DNA of 12,004 nucleotides from contig PAZT01000010.1 in NCBI GenBank assembly GCA_002716165.1, positions 22,766 to 34,769 on the forward strand, written 5' to 3'. The notes under the pieces are model-generated. The model ran no database searches and had not been told where the DNA came from. It was given only the letters and a program-made list of their open reading frames with translations. Position numbers and translations under genes: made by a program. This stretch comes from Deltaproteobacteria bacterium (GTDB lineage Bacteria; SAR324; NAC60-12). Below, piece by piece: positions 1-6,820 of the stretch; position 1 is the first letter of the stretch; each line of letters begins with the position of its first letter.

Positions 1-881
1 AGAGCGATGTTGTATTCATCGCTTCCTCTTTCATCTGCATGACCTGCAATTTGTAAAATCATATCACCACGAGCCTCTAGTTCATTCATAACACAAGAAC
101 TTTGCTGCCGAAGCATTTTTCTGTAATCTGGTTTTATTTTTATCTGATCAAAGTCAAAATGGACAACAGGCATTAGACGGTCATTATTACTGTCCCTTAG
201 CCTACTATCGGCTATAGTTATGTCCTTTGTTTTCTGAAGACGCTTATGAATTTCATTCATTAACTCAGGAATCATGTTGCAAGAAACAAGCTTCCGAGCG
301 GATGATATAGCCAGCGGAGATTCTGACTCAAATAATGTTGTATCACTCTCTTGCTTAGGTGAACCTGTCCCATTTAACTCCCTTGGCAATGTGGGTGTAG
401 GAGGAAGCTGCGGTTCCTGTTGAGCAGTAATTTTTGTCGTATCATCAGAATTATCTTTTTCGAAAGATTCATTTAAAAGTTCCATCAAAGAAGGTTCTTG
501 TTCTATCTTTTCCTCTGGAATTTCATTTACTTCAGGCTCAGTTTCAATAGTTTCCTCAGGTTCCATTTCATTCTTTGCTAATAACTGATCTTCATCCCTT
601 TCATAGTTATCCGCCACTTCATTTGTATATTGTTCGCCACTATCAGGGACTTCAGAAATTGATTCGGGAGAAGTCTCTTCTTCAAGAAGGCCTTCCAGTA
701 ATTCGCTTTGCTGCAACTCAAGCTCTTCAATATTTTTTTTATGTTCCTGATCCTTTATTGCTTCTTCCTGTAAATTTTTTTCTTGATCTTCTGTTGAAAA
801 ATCCCCTGAAGTAATAGCAGCGCATCCAGACATGATTATGGATAGAAAAACAAAGTTAAGAGCAAAAATTCTCATCATCAT
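1..881 (-). CDS. Pal/OmpA-like peptidoglycan-binding lipoprotein, 3' part missing
   Basis: The frame is open from 881 to the left edge (293 codons visible). It begins MMMRIFALNFVFLSIIMSGC: a short hydrophobic signal ending in a lipobox with Cys20, so the product is probably a lipoprotein. Residues 21 to about 200 are a Glu/Pro-rich, low-complexity linker. From about residue 236 an OmpA C-terminal domain starts (VVHFDFDQIKIKPDYRKML), and the Pal signature GHADERGSDEYNIA (280-293) is cut by the window edge. In the Pal family this domain binds peptidoglycan non-covalently from the outer membrane. The linker is much longer than in typical Pal (about 170 residues in total), so it may span more periplasm. 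Three consecutive ATG codons (881, 878, 875) could each be the start; no clear ribosome binding site separates them. It is transcribed divergently from the motor genes. It could be true Pal of Tol-Pal or a paralogue serving the neighbouring system; no tol genes are visible. Confidence 0.85.
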   Translation of the reverse strand, partial: MMMRIFALNFVFLSIIMSGCAAITSGDFSTEDQEKNLQEEAIKDQEHKKNIEELELQQSELLEGLLEEETSPESISEVPDSGEQYTNEVADNYERDEDQLLAKNEMEPEETIETEPEVNEIPEEKIEQEPSLMELLNESFEKDNSDDTTKITAQQEPQLPPTPTLPRELNGTGSPKQESDTTLFESESPLAISSARKLVSCNMIPELMNEIHKRLQKTKDITIADSRLRDSNNDRLMPVVHFDFDQIKIKPDYRKMLRQQSSCVMNELEARGDMILQIAGHADERGSDEYNIA

Positions 882-1402
882 TTTGAAATGCTTAGATAAA
901 ACTTTCCAGTTTTTAAAGTTTGGTGGTTACAACAATTAAAGCAAATAAAACTCTTTTGCAAGCGATTTTTAGGAACTAGACTAACTCAAGTATTTTACTA
1001 TTGCAATGAATATCAATTTCGTTTTTACAAAAAAAATAAACTCAGTTAAAAGGGTAAGATTAATTATCAAATAAATTGCCATCTAATGCAAAAAAGAATG
1101 GGCTTCAAAACATGTACTTATTCTTGTTCCATTTCACTAAATAAAGTAGTCAGCAAAAAATTACTTTATATATCAAATTTAATAGTGGGAATCCTTTGAA
1201 GTGGATTATATAAATTCATTGCAAAGTCTGGTAGTATGGGTTTTTTTCTATTAGATTTGAAACGTTAAAAAAACGTATTTTTTAGAGGGTATATTTACTT
1301 GACTTTTTTGCAATAAAAAGATAGTAATAAAGGTTAACATTTTTTTAATTTTATTAACATTTTCTGTAAAAATTTTTTTTAAGCAGTATTCATGATTTTT
1401 TT
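882..1402. other. Gene-free AT-rich divergent intergenic region
   Basis: About 520 bp between two divergently transcribed genes. It has many A and T runs, stop codons in all frames and no RNA gene that I recognise. It must hold the promoter for the Pal-like gene on the minus strand, but I could not choose a convincing -35/-10 pair there. The plus-strand candidate is listed separately. The length is more than two promoters need, so a regulator site or small RNA is possible, though nothing specific is seen. Confidence 0.6.
1299..1327 (+). promoter_or_regulatory. Candidate sigma70-type promoter for the motor operon
   Basis: TTGACT (1299-1304) matches the -35 consensus at five of six positions. 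Seventeen bases later TAGTAA (1322-1327) is a weak -10 match, with TAATAA overlapping just downstream. Transcription would begin near 1334, about 70 bases before the first ATG. In DNA this AT-rich, chance matches are common, so only the good -35 supports the call. Confidence 0.35.
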
Positions 1403-3034
1403 ATGAATAATTTCATGTTCAATAAAAGGACTTTTTTTAAATACATTAGCATTCTAATTCTGCTGATGATCCTGAAATTTGAGTTATTGGATGCTGAATA
1501 CCTCAGTCGTAGTCGACCTGAGCCCGAATTACGGGAACGTATTCACAAAATATTACGTAAAGCTCTACGGGAAGAATATATTGACGTATCCGTTGTCCTT
1601 CACTCATTCTTGGATAATGAGCCTGTAAAAAAAGAAAGTGATCTTGTTCCGGGAGTTAAAATAGCTACTGAAGATAAGGATGTTCAAACAATACTAAATT
1701 ACCGAACAATAATTTTGACTGTGAACAATTCCATAGATTTGGACCAGATTGAACAGCGTGTCCGTTCTGAAGTTTCAGAATTAAAATCTCAAGACCGCTT
1801 CGAGCAATCTGTTGTTCTCGAAAAGTTAACGATTGAGCGACCTGATTTTTCATCCAAACTTGTAGAGTATGTTAACTTGCTGGTTGATGCTCGTTCTGAC
1901 TTGAATAAGGACGAACCAGCTTCGGCACAGGAGAAACTTAAGCGAGCTGTAGACATTAGTTCAGCTTTCCCACCCGGTTATGAAATGCTGGGGGTTGAAG
2001 AATTAATTCCAGAATTTGAACCTGAAGGTACAGATGCAATCACTCCTGCTCAATGGGCTATATTGGGGACACTGGCGATTCTACTTCTTCTGACTTTGGT
2101 TTTGTTTTTCTTTGTTTCGCGCAGTACACGTGAAAAAGAGGAAGAAGAACATCCGCTTCAAGATACTTTAGGAAAAGTAGCTACAGCCATTGAGGCCATG
2201 GCGCCAGAAGAAGAAGAGGAGGAGGAAGAGCTTGCACTGCCTGAAGAAGAAGCAGAAGGAGATGAAGACGAGGAAAAAATTGATTACTTTGGATTTATCA
2301 ATAGGATGCCAAAACGGGTACGTATTGATTTACTTAAAGAAGTTAAACCTCATAGTCAGGCTATTGTTTTCAGTCAAATGGAACCTGGTGATATGGCTGA
2401 TATCCTTAAAGCTTTGCCAGAGGAAGATGCCCTAGGGATTGTCTTAACTATGAAGGACATAAAAGTAACTCCAAATGAGTTACAAGAATTGGCGGATGAA
2501 CTCGCAGAGTTGGCAAAGAAATTACCCATGCCGTTTGATGGACTAGGACGAGTTGGAGAACTTTCCGGTCAGATAAGTTCCGATCAGTGGAAAGATATCC
2601 TTGGAAGTGCAGATGAACTTAAAAAGAAAAATCCGGAGCTTGCTGCCTTGGCAAAAGATGCAGTTGAACTAATTAGAGAGAGGAGTCTTTCTTTTGAAGA
2701 TTTAGAAAATAGTGAGTTCATAGATGAAGCACTTGTTAGTAGGGTGATGGAAAAGTTTGAGAGATCAAGATTGGTTACAGGAGCAAAAGTTTCGGTTCCC
2801 TACATACTCCTTGACTCTCATACGTCAGTAATTGACAAAATAATGAAAGAATATCCAGAAGATACGAAGAAATATTATAATGAACAATTAGAAGGCTTTG
2901 AAAAAGAACGAAATGAAGACGAGGAGTCCAAAACTAGAATCGAACAAATAAGGGATCTTCATAGAAATGTGTTTATGCGCCATGTTCACGTTGAACTTGG
3001 CAAAATTTGGGAAAAACAAGAAGTAGAGGCATGA
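1403..3034 (+). CDS. FliF/FliG-like fusion: membrane-anchored flagellar-type rotor protein
   Basis: The protein has 543 residues. Residues 11-30 are a signal peptide or membrane anchor. Residues about 40-150 form a small periplasmic domain (ERIHKILRKALREEYIDVSV, then YRTIILTVNNSIDLDQIEQR) that resembles the ring-building domain next to the second membrane helix of FliF. A strong transmembrane helix follows at 217-238, then a very acidic linker (244-292, with a run of Glu at 269-277). Residues 298-455 resemble the FliG middle domain: VKPHSQAIVFSQMEPGDMAD, then ILKALPEEDALGIVL, then GRVGELSGQISSDQWKDIL and PELAALAKDAVELIRE leading to LSFEDL, which matches FliG FVFEDL. Residues 460-543 are charged and helical and may stand in for the FliG torque domain. 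In flagella FliF is the MS-ring and FliG is the switch that MotA acts on; here both seem to sit in one chain lacking most of the FliF periplasmic part. No clear ribosome binding site precedes 1403; ATG 1415 is an alternative. The gene ends in an ATGA overlap with motA. Domain homology is read by eye: FliG part fairly sure, FliF part less so. Confidence 0.72.
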   Translation: MNNFMFNKRTFFKYISILILLMILKFELLDAEYLSRSRPEPELRERIHKILRKALREEYIDVSVVLHSFLDNEPVKKESDLVPGVKIATEDKDVQTILNYRTIILTVNNSIDLDQIEQRVRSEVSELKSQDRFEQSVVLEKLTIERPDFSSKLVEYVNLLVDARSDLNKDEPASAQEKLKRAVDISSAFPPGYEMLGVEELIPEFEPEGTDAITPAQWAILGTLAILLLLTLVLFFFVSRSTREKEEEEHPLQDTLGKVATAIEAMAPEEEEEEEELALPEEEAEGDEDEEKIDYFGFINRMPKRVRIDLLKEVKPHSQAIVFSQMEPGDMADILKALPEEDALGIVLTMKDIKVTPNELQELADELAELAKKLPMPFDGLGRVGELSGQISSDQWKDILGSADELKKKNPELAALAKDAVELIRERSLSFEDLENSEFIDEALVSRVMEKFERSRLVTGAKVSVPYILLDSHTSVIDKIMKEYPEDTKKYYNEQLEGFEKERNEDEESKTRIEQIRDLHRNVFMRHVHVELGKIWEKQEVEA

Positions 3035-3897
3035 AACAATCAAGCGCAGACAGATTAGGTACATTAATCGGCTTTATTTCCGGAGCATTTTTCATTCTTG
3101 TAGGGATACTGTTCCCAGCAGAATTTTCTAATGTTGCACTCTTTTTGGAGAGTACAGGTGCTGCGGAAAACATCAATAAATACATTGTGCAAATTTTACG
3201 GTTTTTTGATATCAAATCTTTTTTAATAGTTTTTGGTGGAACACTCTCAGCGACTTTTGTTGCTTTCCCGTACACAAAAACAATCAGGTGTTTTAAAAGC
3301 GTTCCGAAGGTGTTTGCGGCAGATTTGGCAGAAGAAGCAACTCAGGAAATATATGATCAATCTAAGTTAATCGCGGAAAAAAGGTTTAGTGGTAAGAGGA
3401 TTACCAATGATGATATCAGCAGTTTGCAGAATCCATTTATGCGTCGCTGGATTGAGGGATTGATTGTCCGGGAACAAGTTGAGCAAGAATCACTGGAGCA
3501 GATACTACATGCGGAAGTGCAGATGTATGAACAGCGTGCAGATGAGGAAATTGAAATTTTTGATTTTATGGGGACCGCCGCGCCAGCATTTGGTATGGTT
3601 GGAACTATCGTCGGCCTGGTACTTATGCTTGCCGAAACCGGAAGTATTCGTGCAGTTATGCAGGCTATGTCAATTGCGATGCTGACAACTCTTTATGGAG
3701 TAATTCTGTCAAACATGATTTTATTGCCAATTGCATCAAAACGCAAACAGCTTAAGGAATCTAATCTTATACTGCTGGAAATGGTTCGTGAAAGCGTTAA
3801 TCGAATAGCACGACGCGAGGCGCCTTATACAATTCTTCAGGAACTTCACAATTTCCTTCCTCACAAGAGGGATGAATTTGATGAGCAGTATGGTTAG
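3031..3897 (+). CDS. motA: MotA-family stator protein of an ion-driven motor
   Basis: The protein has 288 residues, close to the usual MotA length. Four membrane segments can be seen at about 9-28, 62-80, 180-201 and 215-236. KSFLIVFGGTLSATFVAFP is the typical MotA second helix, and TAAPAFGMVGTIVGLVLML is the third-helix signature, with Pro185 in the position of the conserved channel proline. Pro233 in LLPIASK probably matches the conserved fourth-helix proline. The cytoplasmic loop between helices 2 and 3 is charged, as needed for contact with FliG. The stretch between helices 1 and 2 (about 29-61) is some 20 residues longer than in common MotA. I chose ATG 3031 because it overlaps the preceding stop as ATGA, which suggests translational coupling to the rotor gene; an in-frame TTG at 3007 would add eight residues but is less likely. 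A MotA pentamer with a MotB dimer forms the ion channel that generates torque. TolQ/ExbB relatives are a less good fit because of the four-helix MotA pattern and the neighbour. Confidence 0.9.
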   Translation: MKQSSADRLGTLIGFISGAFFILVGILFPAEFSNVALFLESTGAAENINKYIVQILRFFDIKSFLIVFGGTLSATFVAFPYTKTIRCFKSVPKVFAADLAEEATQEIYDQSKLIAEKRFSGKRITNDDISSLQNPFMRRWIEGLIVREQVEQESLEQILHAEVQMYEQRADEEIEIFDFMGTAAPAFGMVGTIVGLVLMLAETGSIRAVMQAMSIAMLTTLYGVILSNMILLPIASKRKQLKESNLILLEMVRESVNRIARREAPYTILQELHNFLPHKRDEFDEQYG

Positions 3898-3921
3898 TGA
3901 TTTATATAAATCACTTTTTTT
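3896..3921 (+). terminator. Palindrome with T-tract after motA: possible terminator or attenuator
   Basis: A perfect 20-bp palindrome (half-site AGTGATTTAT, centre between 3905 and 3906) overlaps the motA stop codon and runs directly into seven T residues (3915-3921). In RNA it can form an 8-bp stem with an AUAU loop and a U tail, the layout of an intrinsic terminator. The stem has only three G-C pairs, so termination would be weak or partial, which would lower motB expression relative to motA. A dimeric repressor operator is the alternative explanation. Confidence 0.45.
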
Positions 3922-3945
3922 AAACTACATTATATTTATTATAAT
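3917..3945 (+). promoter_or_regulatory. Candidate internal promoter for motB
   Basis: A perfect TATAAT lies at 3940-3945 in the 86-base gap between motA and motB. The element 17 bases upstream (TTTTTA, 3917-3922) is a poor -35. The local DNA is almost pure A/T, so TATAAT can arise by chance. It is noted because it sits between a terminator-like hairpin and a gene. A weak ribosome binding site AAGAAG (3973-3978) precedes the motB ATG. Confidence 0.3.
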
Positions 3946-3983
3946 AACAAAATTTTGAAAGTTGGTTTTGTTAAGAAGAAACA

Positions 3984-5555
3984 ATGTTTGGACAAAAGAA
4001 AAATAAAACCAATAATGTTAAGTGGATTGTCACATTTGCTGACCTTATAACTCTGCTTTTCTGTTTTTTTGTGTATCTTTCTTTATTTAATAAACCGCAG
4101 GTTGATATTAAAACAGGTTTCATTCTTACGGAAAAATCAACTAAAGCATTAACTGGTAGGCTGCCCGATGATTTAGTAAGCAGTCTGGACTCAATGAAAG
4201 GAGAATTCTATGAATTTAGAGAACCTTTTGAAGATCGACTTGAAGAACTTATTGGACAAAAAAATACCTCACTATACAAAACACCAATACTTATTGAAAG
4301 TGTGGCAGCGGGGAAAGTTGATGAATCTAAGAATGTGATGAAAGTAGAGCTTATGATCAATGAAAAGGTAGAGGCAGATTTGAGAATACCTCTTTTCTTT
4401 GCAGGAAACGCAAGGCGTGGTCCTGTTGATCCTAAACTTTGCACTGAAGATGGTTTAACCAGTAATCCTGAAGAAATTCAGGAATTTGATTATATAACAG
4501 GAACAGAAGTGGCCATGATCACCGAAGGTGAACAAAAATCATTTTTCCCAATATGTTTGATAAATGATGATCTTTATGAATCTTCTGAAGAAATCATGGT
4601 GCAGATAGGTAAGCTTCGTGGAGATGTGGAAAGAGGTAACTTCGTCACTCGTAGTATATTTATCCAGGATGATGAACCTTTGCCTACAGTCAGCTTTGAG
4701 ATAGAGCGCAGGGATTTATTCAAAGGTATTTCAAACGTAACTGCTTCAATTTCTCCAATTAGTGGCGTAAGAACTGAAATACCACTGAGGGTTGCAGGAA
4801 CAGCAAAAGAAAATATGGATTTTAAATTCAGAGAAGGAGGAATAATCAACATTTATCCTTACACTGAGAAAGGCACTGTAGAACTAGAGATAATTCAGGA
4901 TGATATTCCCATGTACGCAACCAGGACACTGGTAGTACAAATGGAGGATGACTCTATTAAAAACGCTGAAATAGGAGGGATTTCCAGGCAGATCAATACC
5001 ATTATAGGTGCTCAGGAAATGAAGGACTGCAGCGGAATAAACCGCTTTCTTCGTGAAAATCAGTCTTTCTCTTCCTTTGAACTGAATGCCAGCAAATCAC
5101 GTTGCATTCTTTCACTTCCTTCAGGGTTTTTGTTTCCAAGTGGAGGTGCAACTATCAAGAAAGGAATTGAACAGAAGTTGGAAACTTTTCTGGGTGAAAT
5201 TAGGGATCGTTATGAATTAGAGGGGGACGCTATCAGAGTTGACGGGCATACAGATGATGTGCCGCTGAATAAAAAAGCTAGATTCAGAAATAACTGGGAG
5301 TTGAGTACTGTTAGGGCCACAACAGTGGCAACCCTTATGATGGAAAAAGTAGGTTTTAAGCCTGAGAGGATTGCAATATCAGGATACGCTGATACTCGAC
5401 CAAAAACACCTTATCTTGGAAATGATGGAATCCGCAAAAGCGGTAAGGATTTATTAAATGCACGCAAGGCTAATAGGAGGGTGGAACTTATTTTTACTAG
5501 GCCTGCACAGAAAGAAAGGACCAGAAGATTTTTCCCTGAACCAAACGCAGGCTAG
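3984..5555 (+). CDS. motB: MotB-family stator protein with two inserted Calx-beta-type domains
   Basis: The protein has 523 residues, against roughly 250-330 for usual MotB. VKWIVTFADLITLLFCFFVY (12-31) is the single MotB membrane helix, with Asp20 in the position of the ion-binding aspartate. Residues 37-95 are the amphipathic plug-like stretch. Residues about 100-232 form a Calx-beta-type domain: FDYITGTEVAMITEGEQKSF, then ICLINDDLYESSEEIMVQIG, ending SIFIQDDEPLPTVSFEI, with the acidic calcium-type positions preserved. A second, more divergent copy spans about 234-342 (MDFKFREGG, then VELEIIQDDIPMYATRTLVV). Residues 373-507 are the OmpA domain that binds peptidoglycan: VDGHTDDVPLN (419-429), NNWELSTVRATTV (436-448), ISGYADTRPKTP (465-476) and ARKANRRVELIF (493-504). 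The core MotB features are intact, so the protein should be a working stator subunit anchored in the cell wall. The inserts should lengthen the periplasmic reach, or make it calcium-dependent. The stop codon overlaps the ribosome binding site of the next gene. Confidence 0.9.
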   Translation: MFGQKKNKTNNVKWIVTFADLITLLFCFFVYLSLFNKPQVDIKTGFILTEKSTKALTGRLPDDLVSSLDSMKGEFYEFREPFEDRLEELIGQKNTSLYKTPILIESVAAGKVDESKNVMKVELMINEKVEADLRIPLFFAGNARRGPVDPKLCTEDGLTSNPEEIQEFDYITGTEVAMITEGEQKSFFPICLINDDLYESSEEIMVQIGKLRGDVERGNFVTRSIFIQDDEPLPTVSFEIERRDLFKGISNVTASISPISGVRTEIPLRVAGTAKENMDFKFREGGIINIYPYTEKGTVELEIIQDDIPMYATRTLVVQMEDDSIKNAEIGGISRQINTIIGAQEMKDCSGINRFLRENQSFSSFELNASKSRCILSLPSGFLFPSGGATIKKGIEQKLETFLGEIRDRYELEGDAIRVDGHTDDVPLNKKARFRNNWELSTVRATTVATLMMEKVGFKPERIAISGYADTRPKTPYLGNDGIRKSGKDLLNARKANRRVELIFTRPAQKERTRRFFPEPNAG

Positions 5556-5558
5556 GGA
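5554..5558 (+). promoter_or_regulatory. Ribosome binding site that sets the start of the outer-membrane protein gene
   Basis: AGGGA at 5554-5558 overlaps the motB stop codon (5553-5555) and lies four bases before ATG 5563. It favours 5563 over the ATG at 5458, which lies inside motB and would give a product without an N-terminal signal peptide. The layout implies coupled translation with motB. Confidence 0.55.
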
Positions 5559-5562
5559 ATGC

Positions 5563-6804
5563 ATGAATTTTATGCGTTTGTGGGCAAATTTTTTTTTCAG
5601 TTTTTTTCTGTTTTTTGTAAGTTTTGAATTGGTAAAGGGACAAACATTTGATGATGATGGAATTCAGGAAGAAATACTTATTTTTAGAACATCACCTGCG
5701 CTATCAACTTTTGCTGAGGGTATGTTCAGTTTTCAGGTCAGTACGTTCAGTCCGATACTTGTTGTCAAGGTAAACGGTTTCGCTCAGATGGTTACTGAAA
5801 ATGCAGATTGGGCAGAATTTAAGTTGCCTTATTTTCTTAAACCGGGAAAGAACCTTTTTGAGATTTTTGTCCAGACAAAAAAAGGAGAAATCCAAGAGGA
5901 ATTCATAGTTACTTATGAACCAATACAAAAAAAAGAGGTTGAACCTCCTCCGCTCAAGGGAATGATTATGATCGGACAGATTGAAAGCGATAATATTTTA
6001 CAGGCCTACGAAGGAAGCACTGCAACAAGCGCGTCAAAAAACGATTTGCTGGTCTCAGCTTCTTATGCATTTGGAATTACGGAAAATTCCGATGTCTCAT
6101 TGAGTGGGTTCATAAAATTTGATCGTCATCAAAATCGGAGCTTAGCATCTGAAGAAGTATTGTATAGACAGTTTAGCTCTGAGTATAGTCACAAAAAACT
6201 TCTGGGGATGAATTTCAGGAGCGCTTTAGGTCAGACCGTTATAAGCGTAAAGGACGCAAATCCTTCTGATCCAACAAAAGCAGGAGAATTCAGAGAAGAT
6301 GTTACATCGCTCTTCCTTAATGCTGCAGGAAAATTTAAATTGGGCCGTTCAACTGTCATGTCAGTAAAGCTGCAGGTTGATATTCAGGATAAAGTTAAAA
6401 CTGACACTGAAGACGGAACTCTAACTCAGGCATCTTTATCAAGTAAAACTCGTTGGGAGGATTTCAGGTTTCTTGCAAGTTTAGATTCACAGTCGACTGG
6501 ATTCAGTGAGCCCTCAAAAAATTACCAGACTACAAGCATTAAAGCTGGTGTTACATTTTCTTGGTCACCATGGGTGTTTGGACTTGATTTTAATAACAGC
6601 AACCAGAATTACAAGAATCCTGATCTGTCAACAAACTTGGTTGTTAAGAATAAAAAAGATGAAATAACAGTAAATAGCAAATATGCATACAATCTTTCTA
6701 ACATCTTTGGATTAGACTATAGTCAAATCAAACAGTCCTCCAACGACGCATTGCGTACTTACAGCGAAAATCAGATTTTGCTTCAATACATGTGGTTATT
6801 TTGA
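5563..6804 (+). CDS. Exported Ig-like plus probable outer-membrane beta-barrel protein
   Basis: From ATG 5563 the product has 413 residues. Residues 5-26 are a Phe-rich signal peptide, probably cut before Gln27. Residues 55-119 resemble a bacterial Ig/glucodextranase-B-like fold: ILVVKVNG, WAEFKLPYFLKPGKN, FIVTYE. A charged and Pro-rich linker (120-131) follows. Residues 135-413 alternate polar and hydrophobic residues with repeated short strands (LLVSASYAFGITENSDVSLS, VMSVKLQVDI, FTWS-type turns) and end in YMWLF. A terminal Phe is the usual outer-membrane barrel insertion signal. I see about 12-14 candidate strands, but the count is uncertain. Seven bases separate it from motB, so it is probably made together with the stator and could be the outer-membrane partner of the motor. 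I do not recognise a named family. An alternative start at 5572 is possible. Confidence 0.75.
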   Translation: MNFMRLWANFFFSFFLFFVSFELVKGQTFDDDGIQEEILIFRTSPALSTFAEGMFSFQVSTFSPILVVKVNGFAQMVTENADWAEFKLPYFLKPGKNLFEIFVQTKKGEIQEEFIVTYEPIQKKEVEPPPLKGMIMIGQIESDNILQAYEGSTATSASKNDLLVSASYAFGITENSDVSLSGFIKFDRHQNRSLASEEVLYRQFSSEYSHKKLLGMNFRSALGQTVISVKDANPSDPTKAGEFREDVTSLFLNAAGKFKLGRSTVMSVKLQVDIQDKVKTDTEDGTLTQASLSSKTRWEDFRFLASLDSQSTGFSEPSKNYQTTSIKAGVTFSWSPWVFGLDFNNSNQNYKNPDLSTNLVVKNKKDEITVNSKYAYNLSNIFGLDYSQIKQSSNDALRTYSENQILLQYMWLF

Positions 6805-6820
6805 AAAAGCTAAATTAATT

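Noticed and set aside
575..814. 79-codon plus-strand open frame
   Set aside because: It is antisense to the acidic linker of the Pal-like gene; Leu/Tyr/Phe-rich composition is what the complement of Glu/Lys codons gives.
882..1402. Small genes or RNA genes in the divergent intergenic region
   Set aside because: No tRNA-like cloverleaf, riboswitch or open frame with a start and ribosome binding site was seen; only A/T runs.
3007..3030. TTG start adding eight residues to MotA
   Set aside because: ATG 3031 lies in an ATGA overlap with the upstream stop and places the first membrane helix as usual in MotA.
3984..5555. Zorya-type antiphage ZorA/ZorB or ExbBD/TolQR instead of MotAB
   Set aside because: The MotA has the four-helix pattern with GGTL and APAFG motifs, and the upstream partner is FliG-like; no ZorC, ZorD or ZorE helicase/nuclease is in the window. 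Zorya cannot be wholly excluded without flanking sequence but has no positive support.
5458..5562. Upstream ATG for the outer-membrane protein gene, inside motB
   Set aside because: It would bury the signal peptide 40 residues in; ATG 5563 has an AGGGA site and a normal signal peptide.
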